A stretch of DNA of 64,000 bases from JAMXLO01 sp963719805 (lineage in GTDB: Bacteria > Pseudomonadota > Alphaproteobacteria > Acetobacterales > Acetobacteraceae): contig CAVRDF010000010.1 of NCBI GenBank assembly GCA_963719805.1, forward strand, positions 186,001-250,000, given 5' to 3'. Positions 20,245 to 29,181 of the stretch are shown here, in pieces. The first letter of the stretch is position 1. Each line of letters opens with the position of its first letter. Below the pieces are notes generated by a model. That model searched no databases, was not told where the DNA came from, and saw nothing but the letters and a program-made list of their open reading frames with translations. A program made the position numbers and the translations under genes.

Positions 20245-20827
20245 CTACTCGCGCAGGCCGGCCACGGCGACGAGTCACTAGTGCGGCGGCGAGCGCGACG
20301 TTGATGATGCGCGAGGCAAGAGGATGGTGCAGCAGGCGTGATAGCGACGCGCCGGCGATGAGCCAGGCCAAATGGATGAGCACGATCATCCCGGTGAGCA
20401 GCACGAGCTTCAGTGCCGGATGCAGTGTACTCGCGGCGAACACCGCGGCTATTGCAAGCCACGCCTTGGGATTGGCGATCGCCAGCAGGAAGCCTCCGGC
20501 GAAGGCGGGTGCGGTGGCGGCGTTGGTTCGTGCGTCGAGCGGTGGCGCGGTGGCGATGCGATATGCGAGATACAGGATGTACAGGGCGGAGATGGTGACG
20601 AGCACGGGGGCGCCATGCGGTATCGCCAGCAGGAACGCGACGACGCCGACGGCCACCGCGCACAGCACGGCGGTGGTGCCGGCGATCAGGCCGCTCGCGT
20701 AGGTCAGCGAGCGGCGGAAGCCGTAGGCGGCGCCGACGGCGGTGACGCTGATGGTGGACGGGCCGGGGCTGCCCATGATGACGAGCGACGCCAGCAGCAG
20801 TGCGAGAACGGATTGCCACAGGTCCAT
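20245..20827 (-). CDS. LysE/RhtB-family amino-acid exporter (one-base frame break near the end)
   Basis: A six-helix efflux protein of about 193 residues, from ATG 20827 (MDLWQSVLALLLASLVIMGS). The family motif GSPGPSTISVTAVGAAYG follows helix 1, and NPKAWLAI marks the middle. The last helix continues only if one base near 20275-20277 is removed: then INVALAAALV runs into LVAVAGLRE and a stop at 20245. Without that change the frame runs far into the opposite NHL gene. It is divergent from an AraC regulator 75 bases away, a common regulator-exporter pairing. Confidence 0.82.
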
Positions 20828-20902
20828 GCGGGGACGATGCCGGCGAGCGGTGCGGGCGGTCTTGAACGCTTGTGCGAGCCGGCGCCGGGCGATCGGATCA
20901 GG

Positions 20903-21661
20903 ATGATGGGTGGTGCCGGCGGCATCGAGCGCTTCGAGGCACACCTGCATGGCCAGGCGTTCGCGCCGCATCGGCACGACACCTATGGCATCGGTATCAC
21001 CCTGTCGGGCGTGCAGAGCTTCCGCTTCCGCGGCGTGCAGTGGCACTGCCTGGCGGGGCAGTGTCACGTCCTGCATCCGGACGAAGCGCACGACGGTGGC
21101 GCGGGAACGGAGGCGGGGTTTGTCTACCGCATCATCCATGTCGATCCGGCGCTGGTGCAGGCGGCGCTCGGTGGCAGGGCGCTGCCGTTCGTGGCGAACC
21201 CGGTGATCGATGCGGCGCTATTGGATGGTGAGATGTGGGATTTCAGCGATGCGATCGACGAACTGACGCAGACCGATCTGGTGGAGGCCGTGGCCCGGCT
21301 ATTGGTTGCTGCGTCCGGCGGTGCGGTTGCGCGCGGCGTGCCGGCGTTGCGGTGCGTGTCGCCGGTGCGGGAGTTGCTGGCGGCGCGGCCGGAGCAGCGG
21401 GCTTCGATGCAGGAGTTGGAGCGTGTGTCGGGGCTCGATCGCTGGACACTGGCGCGGCAGTTCCGTGCGGCGTTCGGCACCAGTCCGAGCCGGTTCCGCA
21501 CGCTGCGGCAGCTCGATCTGGTGCGCGTGCTGGTTGGGCGCGGGGTGTCGCTGGCGAGCGCCTCGGTGGAGGCGGGGTTCGCGGATCAGAGCCACATGAC
21601 GCGGCGTTTCAAGGGCGCGTACGGGATGACGCCGGGGGAGTGGATGGCGGCGGTGAGATGA
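20903..21661 (+). CDS. AraC-family transcriptional regulator with N-terminal cupin
   Basis: A 252-residue AraC regulator. The N-terminal sensing domain starts IERFEAHLHGQAFAPHRHD with cupin-like histidines, and the two C-terminal helix-turn-helix motifs end FADQSHMTRRFKGAYGMTPG. The start is uncertain: tandem ATG codons at 20903 and 20906 are the first in the conserved region, although the frame is open much further upstream, across the lysE gene. Divergent placement from the LysE-family gene suggests it senses the exporter substrate and controls it from the 75-base gap. Confidence 0.85.
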   Translation: MMGGAGGIERFEAHLHGQAFAPHRHDTYGIGITLSGVQSFRFRGVQWHCLAGQCHVLHPDEAHDGGAGTEAGFVYRIIHVDPALVQAALGGRALPFVANPVIDAALLDGEMWDFSDAIDELTQTDLVEAVARLLVAASGGAVARGVPALRCVSPVRELLAARPEQRASMQELERVSGLDRWTLARQFRAAFGTSPSRFRTLRQLDLVRVLVGRGVSLASASVEAGFADQSHMTRRFKGAYGMTPGEWMAAVR

Positions 21662-21717
21662 GGGAAAGGGTGCTAACGACCGGTCAGGCGGCTTCTTCGC
21701 TGCCTCGCCGCTGTGTC

Positions 21718-21833
21718 ATGGCGATTGAGAAGGAGGTTCTGAACCAGCTGCTGTTGGGACGGTCCCGCGTGAGCTGTTCAGCAAAGATGGGCTGATTGAC
21801 GAGTTGCAGAAGGCGCTGTCGGAGCGGATCCCG
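21718..21833 (+). pseudogene. Remnant of an IS256-family (mutator) transposase N-terminus
   Basis: ATG at 21718 gives MAIEKEVLNQLLLG. After a one-base shift the text continues VPRELFSKDGLIDELQKAL and SERI. Together they match the start of IS256-type transposases (DQLLAG, then P-x-ELF-x-x-DGLIDELKKALAER). Nothing resembling the DDE catalytic region follows, so only about 40 codons survive. No terminal inverted repeat could be seen. It marks an old insertion and deletion between the AraC gene and the PEP-CTERM gene. Confidence 0.62.
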
Positions 21834-22010
21834 AGGCAAAGACCCAATTCGCCGTGCTGGTCGGCGAACGGTTCGTGATCTGAGGTCAAATGCCTCGGGC
21901 GCAAAATTTCGGATGGTCCCCTCGTATGGTCCGAAACTCCTGCCGCTTCGTTTCGGCACCGCCATCTTGGCCCTAACGGGCCGAGGAAACGGTCCTGGTT
22001 CCTACCATGC

Positions 22011-22838
22011 TCACTGGCTTCGTCGCCGAGCGACGACAAGACCAACCAGCGCTGAGCACATCAACACCAATGCTCCCGGCTCCGGCACGAGTTGAGCCGT
22101 CCCCGTGCTGCCGCCGTCCGCGCCCACCACGTTCAGCACAGTCAGGGGGTCCAGTCGGAACACCTGGAAAGTGCTGGCGGGCGAGTTCAGGAACTCCTCC
22201 CAGTTAACGTTGAAACCCGGTTGCACGAAGAAGGCAGACTCGGATGCGACCGGTCGGAAGGTCGTGACATAGTGGGCATTGCGCGTTCCCGTCGGACTTA
22301 CCCCCAACGAGGCGGACAGCAGGCTGCCGGTTGCCAGCACGACGTCGTTCCCTACTCCGGCGGCGTTGCTGAAGCCGATGCCGGCCAAGTTGTTTACGAC
22401 GCCGCCGTCGTCGTAACCGACGTCGGCGACGAGCTGCATGTCGAGAAGCGAATAGACTGGGGGCCCGACCACCGCGCCGGCGGCGTTGATCGGGAAGGAT
22501 CCGGCCGGATTGATGCGAAAATACAGCCCGTAGCTGGAATTGAGCCCCGGCGCCGTCACGGGCGCGCCTCCCAGCGTGAATCCATTGATCGTCTGGATCT
22601 GCGAGCCCGAGAATGTCTGCCTCAGAGTCGCTAGATCGTTGACGTTAGTGGTGCGGATGTAGTTCGTCACCGAGATGGCATCGGCCGAGAAGGCGGCGGG
22701 CCCGGCGATCAGCGCGGGCGAGGCGCCAGCCGGGTCCCAGATAAAGGTCACGGCGGCCCGGGCCGTAGATTGCCCGCAGACGGCCACTGCCAGACCCAAT
22801 GCCGCGTTCACGGTCAAGCGCGCCAGTGTGCGTGTCAT
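22011..22838 (-). CDS. PEP-CTERM sorting-domain secreted protein
   Basis: A 275-residue exported protein of unknown function. An N-terminal signal peptide (MTRTLARLTVNAALGLAVAV, cleavage probably after ARA near residue 28) is followed by a Gly/Ala/Asn/Thr-rich beta-type body. The C-terminus has the full PEP-CTERM tripartite signal: VPEPG, a hydrophobic helix, then ARRRSQ. Such proteins are processed by an exosortase (EpsH/XrtA) and tied to exopolysaccharide production in other bacteria. No exosortase is in the window. Shine-Dalgarno aagggga precedes ATG 22838. It is divergent from the large regulator starting at 23035, which may control it. Confidence 0.85.
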   Translation of the reverse strand: MTRTLARLTVNAALGLAVAVCGQSTARAAVTFIWDPAGASPALIAGPAAFSADAISVTNYIRTTNVNDLATLRQTFSGSQIQTINGFTLGGAPVTAPGLNSSYGLYFRINPAGSFPINAAGAVVGPPVYSLLDMQLVADVGYDDGGVVNNLAGIGFSNAAGVGNDVVLATGSLLSASLGVSPTGTRNAHYVTTFRPVASESAFFVQPGFNVNWEEFLNSPASTFQVFRLDPLTVLNVVGADGGSTGTAQLVPEPGALVLMCSALVGLVVARRRSQ

Positions 22839-23034
22839 CGACGTCCCCTTGAAGATGTTGCTCGCGCCGGAAAACCCCTTGATCCAACGCTCGGGTATCA
22901 GGCGGGCGGGTCCTTTGAATCCGCCACGGCGACGGGCTTAATTCTTCTTAAATGGAACGAATTGATGCAAAATAGCGACTTCGCGCGAACCAGACATGCT
23001 CTGATCTGGGCTTCGCGCGAAGGGGGGAAATAGG
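22839..23034. promoter_or_regulatory. Divergent promoter region, PEP-CTERM gene versus winged-helix regulator
   Basis: A 196-base gap that is visibly more AT-rich in its middle (22930-22985, including aattcttcttaaatgg) than the flanking genes. It must hold both promoters. I cannot assign -35/-10 boxes with confidence. Confidence 0.45.
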
Positions 23035-25308
23035 TTGCTGACCGCAGAGTCACCTCCGGGCCTGCCCGCGTTCCGGTTCAGCGGCTTCCGCCTGGATCGG
23101 CGCGGCGGCGGCTTGGCGCGATGGCCCAACAACGGCGAGCCGGTCGAACCGGTCGTGCTCGGGTCGCGCGCGCTGGACGTGCTGACCGTCCTGGTGGAGC
23201 GGCGGGGCGAATTGGTGACGAAACAGGCCCTGATGGAGGCCGTCTGGCCGGGAATCGCGGTTGAGGACTCCAATCTGGCGGTGCAAATCTCCGCGCTACG
23301 CCGCATCCTGGACGAGGACCGCGCCGGGAAAAGCGTGATCCAGACGGTCATTGGGCGGGGCTATCGGTTTCTGGCGCCAGTCGAGATGGAAGCTGAAACG
23401 CCTCCAGTGCGTTCCGCTGCGGCATCGCCGACTTCCGACAAAAGTGCCAGCACCAATCCGGCGCCTTCTTCTGGCATGCCGGGGCCGGCGGCATCGGCTG
23501 GACCGTACCGCTGGGCGCGACGGTATTCGCTTCAGTTGGCGCTTGGGGCCGCGATGGTCCTGGGTGGCGCTGCCCTGAGCGCACCTACGGTGTGGCGCGC
23601 GGCAAGCGTTCGCTGGACTGTCCCGCTCGCGGCGCCGCGCCTGTCCCTTGTGGTGCTGCCGTTTCAGAACCTCAGCGGCGACCCAAGCCAGGACTATCTC
23701 GCGGATGGGATCACCGACGACCTGACTACGGACCTCTCGCTCCTTCCGGAGGTGCTTGTGATCGGCGGCGCCTCGGCCCGGGCGCTCAAGGGACGGGCCG
23801 AGGACGTCAAGTGGGTCGGCCGGGAGCTGGGCGTCCGTTATGTGGTCGAGGGCAGCGTGCGGCGGGCCGGCGCTACACTGCACGTGAACGTGCAGTTGGT
23901 CTCGACCGAGACGGCGGCGCACGTCTGGTCGGATCTGTTCGATGAGCCGTTTGCCGACCTCGCAAACGGGCACGACGCGATCCTGGCACGGCTGCGCGGT
24001 ACGCTAGGGGTCAGCCTGATCGCGGTCGAAGCCGCCCGCGGGCGACGGGCGCCGCCGGCCAGCCCGGACGCGTTCGATCTCATCCTGCGGGCCCGGGCGT
24101 TGCGCAATCAGCCCTACAGCGTGCAGCGCTACGACGAAGCCCTCTCGCTCTACGAGCAGGCGCTCCGGTTAGATGCGTCCTCGGTCCTAGCCCTCATGGG
24201 CGCTGCGGCCATGCTGCTCGACCAGCAATTGAGACCTGAGGGCTGGCGCAGCTTCGAGGCACGGCGGCGCGTTGAAACCCTGCTGGCGCGTGCGAGGGAC
24301 ATCGCGCCAGCCTCCGCGGAGTACCGTGGCGTTTACGCCTACTGGCTGTCCGGCGAAGGCGGCGGTTGCCGTCGCAGCATGGCGGCGATGCGGGCCATGA
24401 TCGAAACCTACGCGAATCCCTACTTTGGCTATGGGCTTCTCAGCAACTGCCTGATCACCACGGGTCACTCCGAGGACGCCATTCCGCTGGCGGAGAAGGC
24501 GATAAGGCTGAACCCATTTGGCCCGGGTCTGCACACCCGTCTCACCCTGATCGGTTCGGCGCACCTGTTTCTTGGGCACGACGAGGAGGCGATCCGGTGG
24601 CTGGAGCAGGCGCTGTCGGTGAACCCGGACCTGCGAGACAACACTCCTGGTGGGACCAAGCGCAAGCTGGCCGCGGCCTACGCCCGTGCCGGCCGAGACG
24701 TGGAGGCGCGCCACGCGCTGGTGGCGGCGGACAAGGACTGGCCATTCGACACGGTGCGCGGCCACTGGCCCGACGATCCCAACCCGATCTTCGCTGCTCA
24801 GGTTCGGGCGTATCAGGAAGGATTACGGCGGGCCGGCGAGCGCGACCACGCCGATGAGGATGCGGACTTCGGCCTGCCTGCCGATGCCGATCTGCGCGTC
24901 GAGTACGCCGGGCGCACGCCGACCACCGCGCCCGGAGCGATCACCATCCGCACGGCCGACTTGCCGGGATTTCTCGCCGAGCGGAAGCCGCTCGTCATCG
25001 ATCCCCTCCTCTACTTCTGGGGCAATTCGCTCCCAGGAGCCATTGGCCTTCGCAATGCCGGAATCGGCGGCTCCCTCACCGACGAGGCCCAGGACCGTCT
25101 GGGGCGCGCCATGTCGGGCCTCACAGGGGGCGACCTCGCCAGGCCGATCGTCGTGGTTGGCTGGAACGCCGAGCGGTTCGACGGCCGCAATCTGGCATTA
25201 CGGCTGGTCGCGCTGGGTTACACCAACGTTGTTTGGTATCGCGGTGGACGCGAGGCATGGGAGGTGGCGGGCCTGCCCGAGACGGAACTGATCCCGCAGG
25301 ATTGGTGA
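23035..25308 (+). CDS. OmpR-type winged-helix, TolB/FlgO-like, TPR and rhodanese-like fusion regulator (CadC-like)
   Basis: A 757-residue membrane regulator. Order: OmpR-type winged helix (about 12-115; LGSRALDVLTVLVERRGELV and IGRGYRFLAPV), a Pro/Ser-rich linker, one membrane helix (about 164-187), a TolB/FlgO-like domain common in CadC-like and adenylate-cyclase-like regulators (about 203-305; VVLPFQNLSGDPSQDYLADG), TPR-type helices (about 340-540), and a C-terminal rhodanese-like domain (about 640-757; LVIDPL, SLPGAIGL, ALGYTNVVWYRGG, EAWEVAGLP). The usual rhodanese cysteine is missing; the loop reads VVVGWNAERFDG. Start is TTG at 23035, supported by aggggggaaa just upstream. It presumably transduces an extracytoplasmic signal, with the divergent PEP-CTERM gene as a candidate target. 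Confidence 0.82.
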   Translation: MLTAESPPGLPAFRFSGFRLDRRGGGLARWPNNGEPVEPVVLGSRALDVLTVLVERRGELVTKQALMEAVWPGIAVEDSNLAVQISALRRILDEDRAGKSVIQTVIGRGYRFLAPVEMEAETPPVRSAAASPTSDKSASTNPAPSSGMPGPAASAGPYRWARRYSLQLALGAAMVLGGAALSAPTVWRAASVRWTVPLAAPRLSLVVLPFQNLSGDPSQDYLADGITDDLTTDLSLLPEVLVIGGASARALKGRAEDVKWVGRELGVRYVVEGSVRRAGATLHVNVQLVSTETAAHVWSDLFDEPFADLANGHDAILARLRGTLGVSLIAVEAARGRRAPPASPDAFDLILRARALRNQPYSVQRYDEALSLYEQALRLDASSVLALMGAAAMLLDQQLRPEGWRSFEARRRVETLLARARDIAPASAEYRGVYAYWLSGEGGGCRRSMAAMRAMIETYANPYFGYGLLSNCLITTGHSEDAIPLAEKAIRLNPFGPGLHTRLTLIGSAHLFLGHDEEAIRWLEQALSVNPDLRDNTPGGTKRKLAAAYARAGRDVEARHALVAADKDWPFDTVRGHWPDDPNPIFAAQVRAYQEGLRRAGERDHADEDADFGLPADADLRVEYAGRTPTTAPGAITIRTADLPGFLAERKPLVIDPLLYFWGNSLPGAIGLRNAGIGGSLTDEAQDRLGRAMSGLTGGDLARPIVVVGWNAERFDGRNLALRLVALGYTNVVWYRGGREAWEVAGLPETELIPQDW

Positions 25309-25676
25309 TCCTTGAATGAGGCCACTTCGTCATTCCCGACCCGGTGACCGGCAGAGCACACGCGGGTCGGCCATACTTAAGTATCCACCGACAGGTCATA
25401 TCGACGAGCAGAATACTGACAGCACACCTGTGGTCCAAAACTCATATGTGGACGACACCCTCGGCGAGGGTTTTCGAGGTGGTTTTGGCGAAATGGTCAG
25501 GTGCAGTCAGATGTCCGGCCCTGCACATAGTCGTCGAAGCAGCGCTCGCGCAGTTCGCTTACAGACGTACAAGTACCAGTCGATTTTCAGGCCGCATGAT
25601 GTGCGTCCAGCGTCACAATTTTGAGAGAGCGGGGCGAATATCAGGCGGTTCTTGCAAAACTGCGCGTGGGGTGACC
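25309..25676. other. Gene-poor gap between the regulator and priA
   Basis: About 370 bases with lower GC than its surroundings. On the - strand a protein-like string (SELRERCFDDYVQGRTSDCT, ending near 25501) is readable but has no recognisable family. No terminator, tRNA or repeat was seen. It may be the remains of a lost gene. Confidence 0.35.
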
Positions 25677-27881
25677 CTACAGAAACGACACCGGATCGAC
25701 ATCCACCTCCACGCGCGCGCCCCTTGTCACCGCCACCTTCGCAAGCCAGTCGCGCAATATCGGCTGCACCGCGATGTCGCGGCGCGTCTTCAGCAATAAC
25801 CGCCGGCGGTGGCGGCCGCGCAGCACCGACAACGGGGCGGGGGCGGGGCCGAGGACTTCCACGCCCTCGGCATGCGGTGCCGCGTGGCCGAGATCGCGTG
25901 CCAGCTCGTCGGCGGCAGCGGCAGTGTCGGCGGATACGATCAGCGCCGCCAGGCGGCCATAGGGTGGCCAGTGGCCGGGTCGGCGCTGCGCGGCTTCGCG
26001 CGCCATGAAGGCGGCGAGATCGCCCTCGACCAAGGCGGCCATCACCGGGTGCTCGGGCGCAAACGTCTGCAACAGCACGCGGCCAGGTGCCTCGGCGCGT
26101 CCGGCGCGTCCGGCGACCTGATGCAGCAACTGTACGGTGCGCTCCGCAGCCCGAAGGTCGCCGCCGGCGAGGCCCAGGTCCGCGTCCACCACGCCCACCA
26201 GCGTCAGATGCGGAAAGTGCCAGCCCTTGGCGACAATCTGCGTGCCGATGATGAGGTCCACGGCGCGCGCCTCGATGGCGTGCGCGGCGGCGGCGGCGGC
26301 ATCGGGGCCGGTCATCGTGTCGCTTGCCATCACCAGGCGGCGCGCGTCGGGGAACAGCGCGGCGGCCTCCTCGGTGATGCGCTCGACGCCGGGGCCTACC
26401 GGCACCAGCGCGTTGGCCGCACCGCAGGCAGGGCATTCGTCCGGCAGTGGCACGCTGTGGCCGCAATGGTGGCACTGCAGCGAGCGGCGGACGCGGTGCT
26501 CCACCAGCCAGGCGGTGCAGTTCGGGCATTGCATGCGATGGCCGCAATGCCGGCACAGCGTCAGTGGCGCGTAGCCGCGGCGATTGAGGAACAGCATCGC
26601 CTGTTCGCCCTGCGCCAGTGTCTCGCGGATCGCGGCGATCAGCGGCGGGGCGAGGAAATGGCCGCGATCTGGCGGCGTCGCGCGCATGTCGATCGCCGAC
26701 ACCGTGGGCAGCACCGCGCCGCCGTGCCGCGTCGGCAGGGTGATGCGCTGGTAGCGGCCGGCCTCGACGTTCGCCAGTGTCTCCAGCGACGGCGTCGCGG
26801 AGACCAGCACGGCGGGCGCGTGACAGAAGCGGGCGCGCACCACAGCCATGTCGCGGGCGTGGTAGACCACGCCTTCCTCCTGCTTGAACGCGGTCTCGTG
26901 CTCCTCATCGATCACCAGCAGGCCGAGATCGGGGAACGGCAGGAACAGCGCGGAGCGGGCGCCGACGACAACCGGCGCGGCGCCACCGGCCACGGCGCGC
27001 CAGGTGAGGCGGCGCACGCGCGAGGTCAGGTCGGAGTGCCAGACGGCGGGCGCGACGCCGAAGCGGCGCTCGAAGCGCTCCAGCCACTGCGAGGACAGCG
27101 CGATCTCCGGCAGCAGCACCAGCGCCTGGCGGTGCTGGCGCAGGCACTCGGCAACGGCTTCCAGGTAGACCTCGGTCTTGCCGGAGCCGGTGACGCCGTC
27201 GAGCAGCGTGACGGAGAATTCGCGCGCGGCGACGGCCTGTCGCAGGGTCGTGGCGGCGGCAGCCTGATCGGGCGCCAGCACTTCGCCTGGGTGTTCCGGG
27301 TCCGGGATGGCGAAAGGCGTTGCGACCGGCAGCACGGCGGGGATCAGCAGGCCGGCATCCGCCATGCCGCGGATCACGCCGCTGCCGACACCGGCGGCCC
27401 GCGCCAGTTCGGTCGTGCCAAGCGGTTCCTGTTGCTCCAGCGCGGCGAGCACCTTGGCGCGTGCCTCGGTGATCCGCGCCTCCGGCGGGGGCAACACGCG
27501 CTGCCAACCGGTGTGCGGCGCTCCGGTGCCGGACGCGATCACGCGCAGCGCCATCGCCATCACTTCACCGGGGGCGGACAGCGTATAGCTGGCGACCCAG
27601 TCAACGAAGTGTCGCAGCGCGGGGCGCATTGGCGGCGTATCCACTACCCCGGATACCGGCTTCAACTTGCGGTCCGGCACGCCATCATCGGCGCCATGAT
27701 CCCAGACCACGCCAATTTCCTCGCGCCGGTTCAACGGGACGAGGACGACATCGCCGGGTTGCGGGTGCAGATCGGGGGGGACCCGATAGTCGAACGGACC
27801 GGCGAACGGGTACGGCAGCATCACGGGGACGCGCCGGACCGCAGCGTCGCGTGAGCTTCGCTTTTGGTCGCTGCCCTGCAT
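25677..27881 (-). CDS. priA: PriA, primosomal replication restart helicase
   Basis: A 734-residue superfamily 2 DNA helicase that reloads the replisome at stalled forks. N-terminal DNA-binding domain starting VPVMLPYPFAGPFDYRVP; Walker A GVTGSGKTE; DEEH box (LLVIDEEHETAFKQEE); SATPSLET motif; the zinc-binding cysteines (CRHCGHRMQCPNC, then CHHCGH and CPACG); and motif V/VI (IGTQIVAKGWHFP, HQVAGRAGR). Length is normal. It is divergent from the fsa gene, with 36 bases between starts. Upstream residues 1-18 look poorly conserved, so the true start may be slightly later. Confidence 0.95.
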   Translation of the reverse strand: MQGSDQKRSSRDAAVRRVPVMLPYPFAGPFDYRVPPDLHPQPGDVVLVPLNRREEIGVVWDHGADDGVPDRKLKPVSGVVDTPPMRPALRHFVDWVASYTLSAPGEVMAMALRVIASGTGAPHTGWQRVLPPPEARITEARAKVLAALEQQEPLGTTELARAAGVGSGVIRGMADAGLLIPAVLPVATPFAIPDPEHPGEVLAPDQAAAATTLRQAVAAREFSVTLLDGVTGSGKTEVYLEAVAECLRQHRQALVLLPEIALSSQWLERFERRFGVAPAVWHSDLTSRVRRLTWRAVAGGAAPVVVGARSALFLPFPDLGLLVIDEEHETAFKQEEGVVYHARDMAVVRARFCHAPAVLVSATPSLETLANVEAGRYQRITLPTRHGGAVLPTVSAIDMRATPPDRGHFLAPPLIAAIRETLAQGEQAMLFLNRRGYAPLTLCRHCGHRMQCPNCTAWLVEHRVRRSLQCHHCGHSVPLPDECPACGAANALVPVGPGVERITEEAAALFPDARRLVMASDTMTGPDAAAAAAHAIEARAVDLIIGTQIVAKGWHFPHLTLVGVVDADLGLAGGDLRAAERTVQLLHQVAGRAGRAEAPGRVLLQTFAPEHPVMAALVEGDLAAFMAREAAQRRPGHWPPYGRLAALIVSADTAAAADELARDLGHAAPHAEGVEVLGPAPAPLSVLRGRHRRRLLLKTRRDIAVQPILRDWLAKVAVTRGARVEVDVDPVSFL

Positions 27882-27917
27882 CCTATATGATCCGCACCTG
27901 CAAACTGGAGCCCTGGC

Positions 27918-28575
27918 ATGAAGTTCTTCGTCGATACCGCGGACACAGCCGAGATCAAATCACTGGCTGCCAGCGGACTGCTCGACGGCGTCACCACCAA
28001 TCCGTCACTGATGGCCAAGACGGGCAAGAAGTTCCAGGACGTGCTGGCCGATATCTGCGCGACCGTGCCGGGTCCGGTCAGCGCCGAGGTGGCCTCGACC
28101 GAGTTCGACGGCATGATGGCGGAGGCGCGCGTGCTGCGCGGCGTCGCCAAGAACATCGCGGTGAAGGTGCCATTGACGCCGGATGGCCTGCGCGCCTGCC
28201 GCCGCCTGACCGATGACGGCGCGATGGTCAACGTGACGCTATGCTTCTCGGCCGCGCAGGCGATCCTGGCGGCGAAGGCCGGCGCTACCTTTGTCAGTCC
28301 TTTCATCGGCCGGTTGGACGATGTGGGCGAGCACGGCATGGGGCTGATCGCCGATATCATGACGATTTTCCGGCAGTACCGACCACTTCAGGACCGAGGT
28401 GCTGGTGGCCTCGGTGCGCAGCCCCATGCATGTGGTGGAGGCGGCCAAGATCGGCGCACACATCGCCACCGTGCCGCCCACCGTGCTGCGCCAGTTGTTC
28501 AACCATCCGCTGACCGACAAGGGCCTGGCGGCATTCCTGGCCGACTGGGCGAAGACGGGCCAGCAGATCGCCTGA
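27918..28575 (+). CDS. fsa: Transaldolase/fructose-6-phosphate aldolase family (one-base frame break)
   Basis: A small transaldolase of about 218 residues that transfers or releases dihydroxyacetone units from sugar phosphates in the cytosol. The conserved start MKFFVDTADTAEI, TTNPSL, the Schiff-base lysine (NIAVKVPLT) and TLCFSAAQA are in frame. After FRQY the frame breaks; dropping one of the two C at 28379-28380 restores DHFRTEVLVASVRSPMHV, IGAHIATVPP and the stop at 28575. Uncorrected, the frame would run on into the DUF484 gene and look like a fusion. Its stop overlaps the next ATG by one base. Confidence 0.86.
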
Positions 28576-29177
28576 TGAGCCTGAGCGAGGGGGAATTCGT
28601 CGAAGCTTTCCTGCGCGCCAACCCGGCGTGGCTGGCGCAGCATCCGCAGCTTTACCACGTGCTGGAGCCGCCGGCGCGGGTGCACGGCGATGGGCTGGCG
28701 GACCACATGGCGGCAATGCTGCGGGCGCAGCGGGCGAATGTAGATGGGCTGCTCGCCGCCGGCCGGGCGAGCGCGGGATTGGCGGGCAGGGTGCAGGAGG
28801 CAGTGTTGGCGCTGTTGCGTTCGGCGGATCCGGCCGACTGCGTCAGCAGCGAGATGCCGGGGATCCTGGCGGTCGATGCGGCGCATCTGTGCATGGAGGC
28901 GGAGCACGCTGGCGCTCGGCGGATTCCGGATGGCACGGCGGCGCGGCTGCTGAACGGCTATCAGGTGCTGTTTCGCGATGCGCCGGCGGATGCGCGGACG
29001 CTGCATGCGGAAGCCGCTGGCCTGGCGCGGCATGACGCGCTGGTGCGGGTTCCCGGCGACGGACCGCCGGCATTGATCGCGCTGCTGGCGCGCGATCGGC
29101 ATCTACTGGATCCGGCACAAGGGGCGGGGCCGCTGGCTTTCCTGGGCCGCGCCGTGGCCGCGGCGCTCGGCCGTTAG
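28575..29177 (+). CDS. DUF484 family protein
   Basis: A 200-residue GAF-like DUF484 protein, the family that regularly lies directly before xerC in proteobacteria. The opening EFVEAFLRANPAWLAQHPQL is the family signature, followed by the helix around MAAMLRAQRANVDGLL and a C-terminal FLGRAVAAALGR. Start ATG at 28575 shares a base with the fsa stop (TGATG). It ends 4 bases before xerC. Function is unknown; the tight neighbourhood suggests co-expression with the recombinase. Confidence 0.87.
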   Translation: MSLSEGEFVEAFLRANPAWLAQHPQLYHVLEPPARVHGDGLADHMAAMLRAQRANVDGLLAAGRASAGLAGRVQEAVLALLRSADPADCVSSEMPGILAVDAAHLCMEAEHAGARRIPDGTAARLLNGYQVLFRDAPADARTLHAEAAGLARHDALVRVPGDGPPALIALLARDRHLLDPAQGAGPLAFLGRAVAAALGR

Positions 29178-29181
29178 TGCG

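Noticed and set aside
20372..20902. N-terminal domain of the AraC regulator reaching back to 20372
   Set aside because: This part of the open frame is antisense to lysE and has no conserved text; the AraC domain begins after the tandem ATG at 20903.
25809..27854. A 681-codon open frame on + opposite priA
   Set aside because: Antisense to a textbook PriA; composition (Gln, His, Arg, Gly) is typical of a reverse-strand artefact.
27918..29177. A transaldolase-DUF484 fusion protein
   Set aside because: The transaldolase C-terminus is present in another frame and ends at a TGATG junction with DUF484; the fusion arises from one surplus base.
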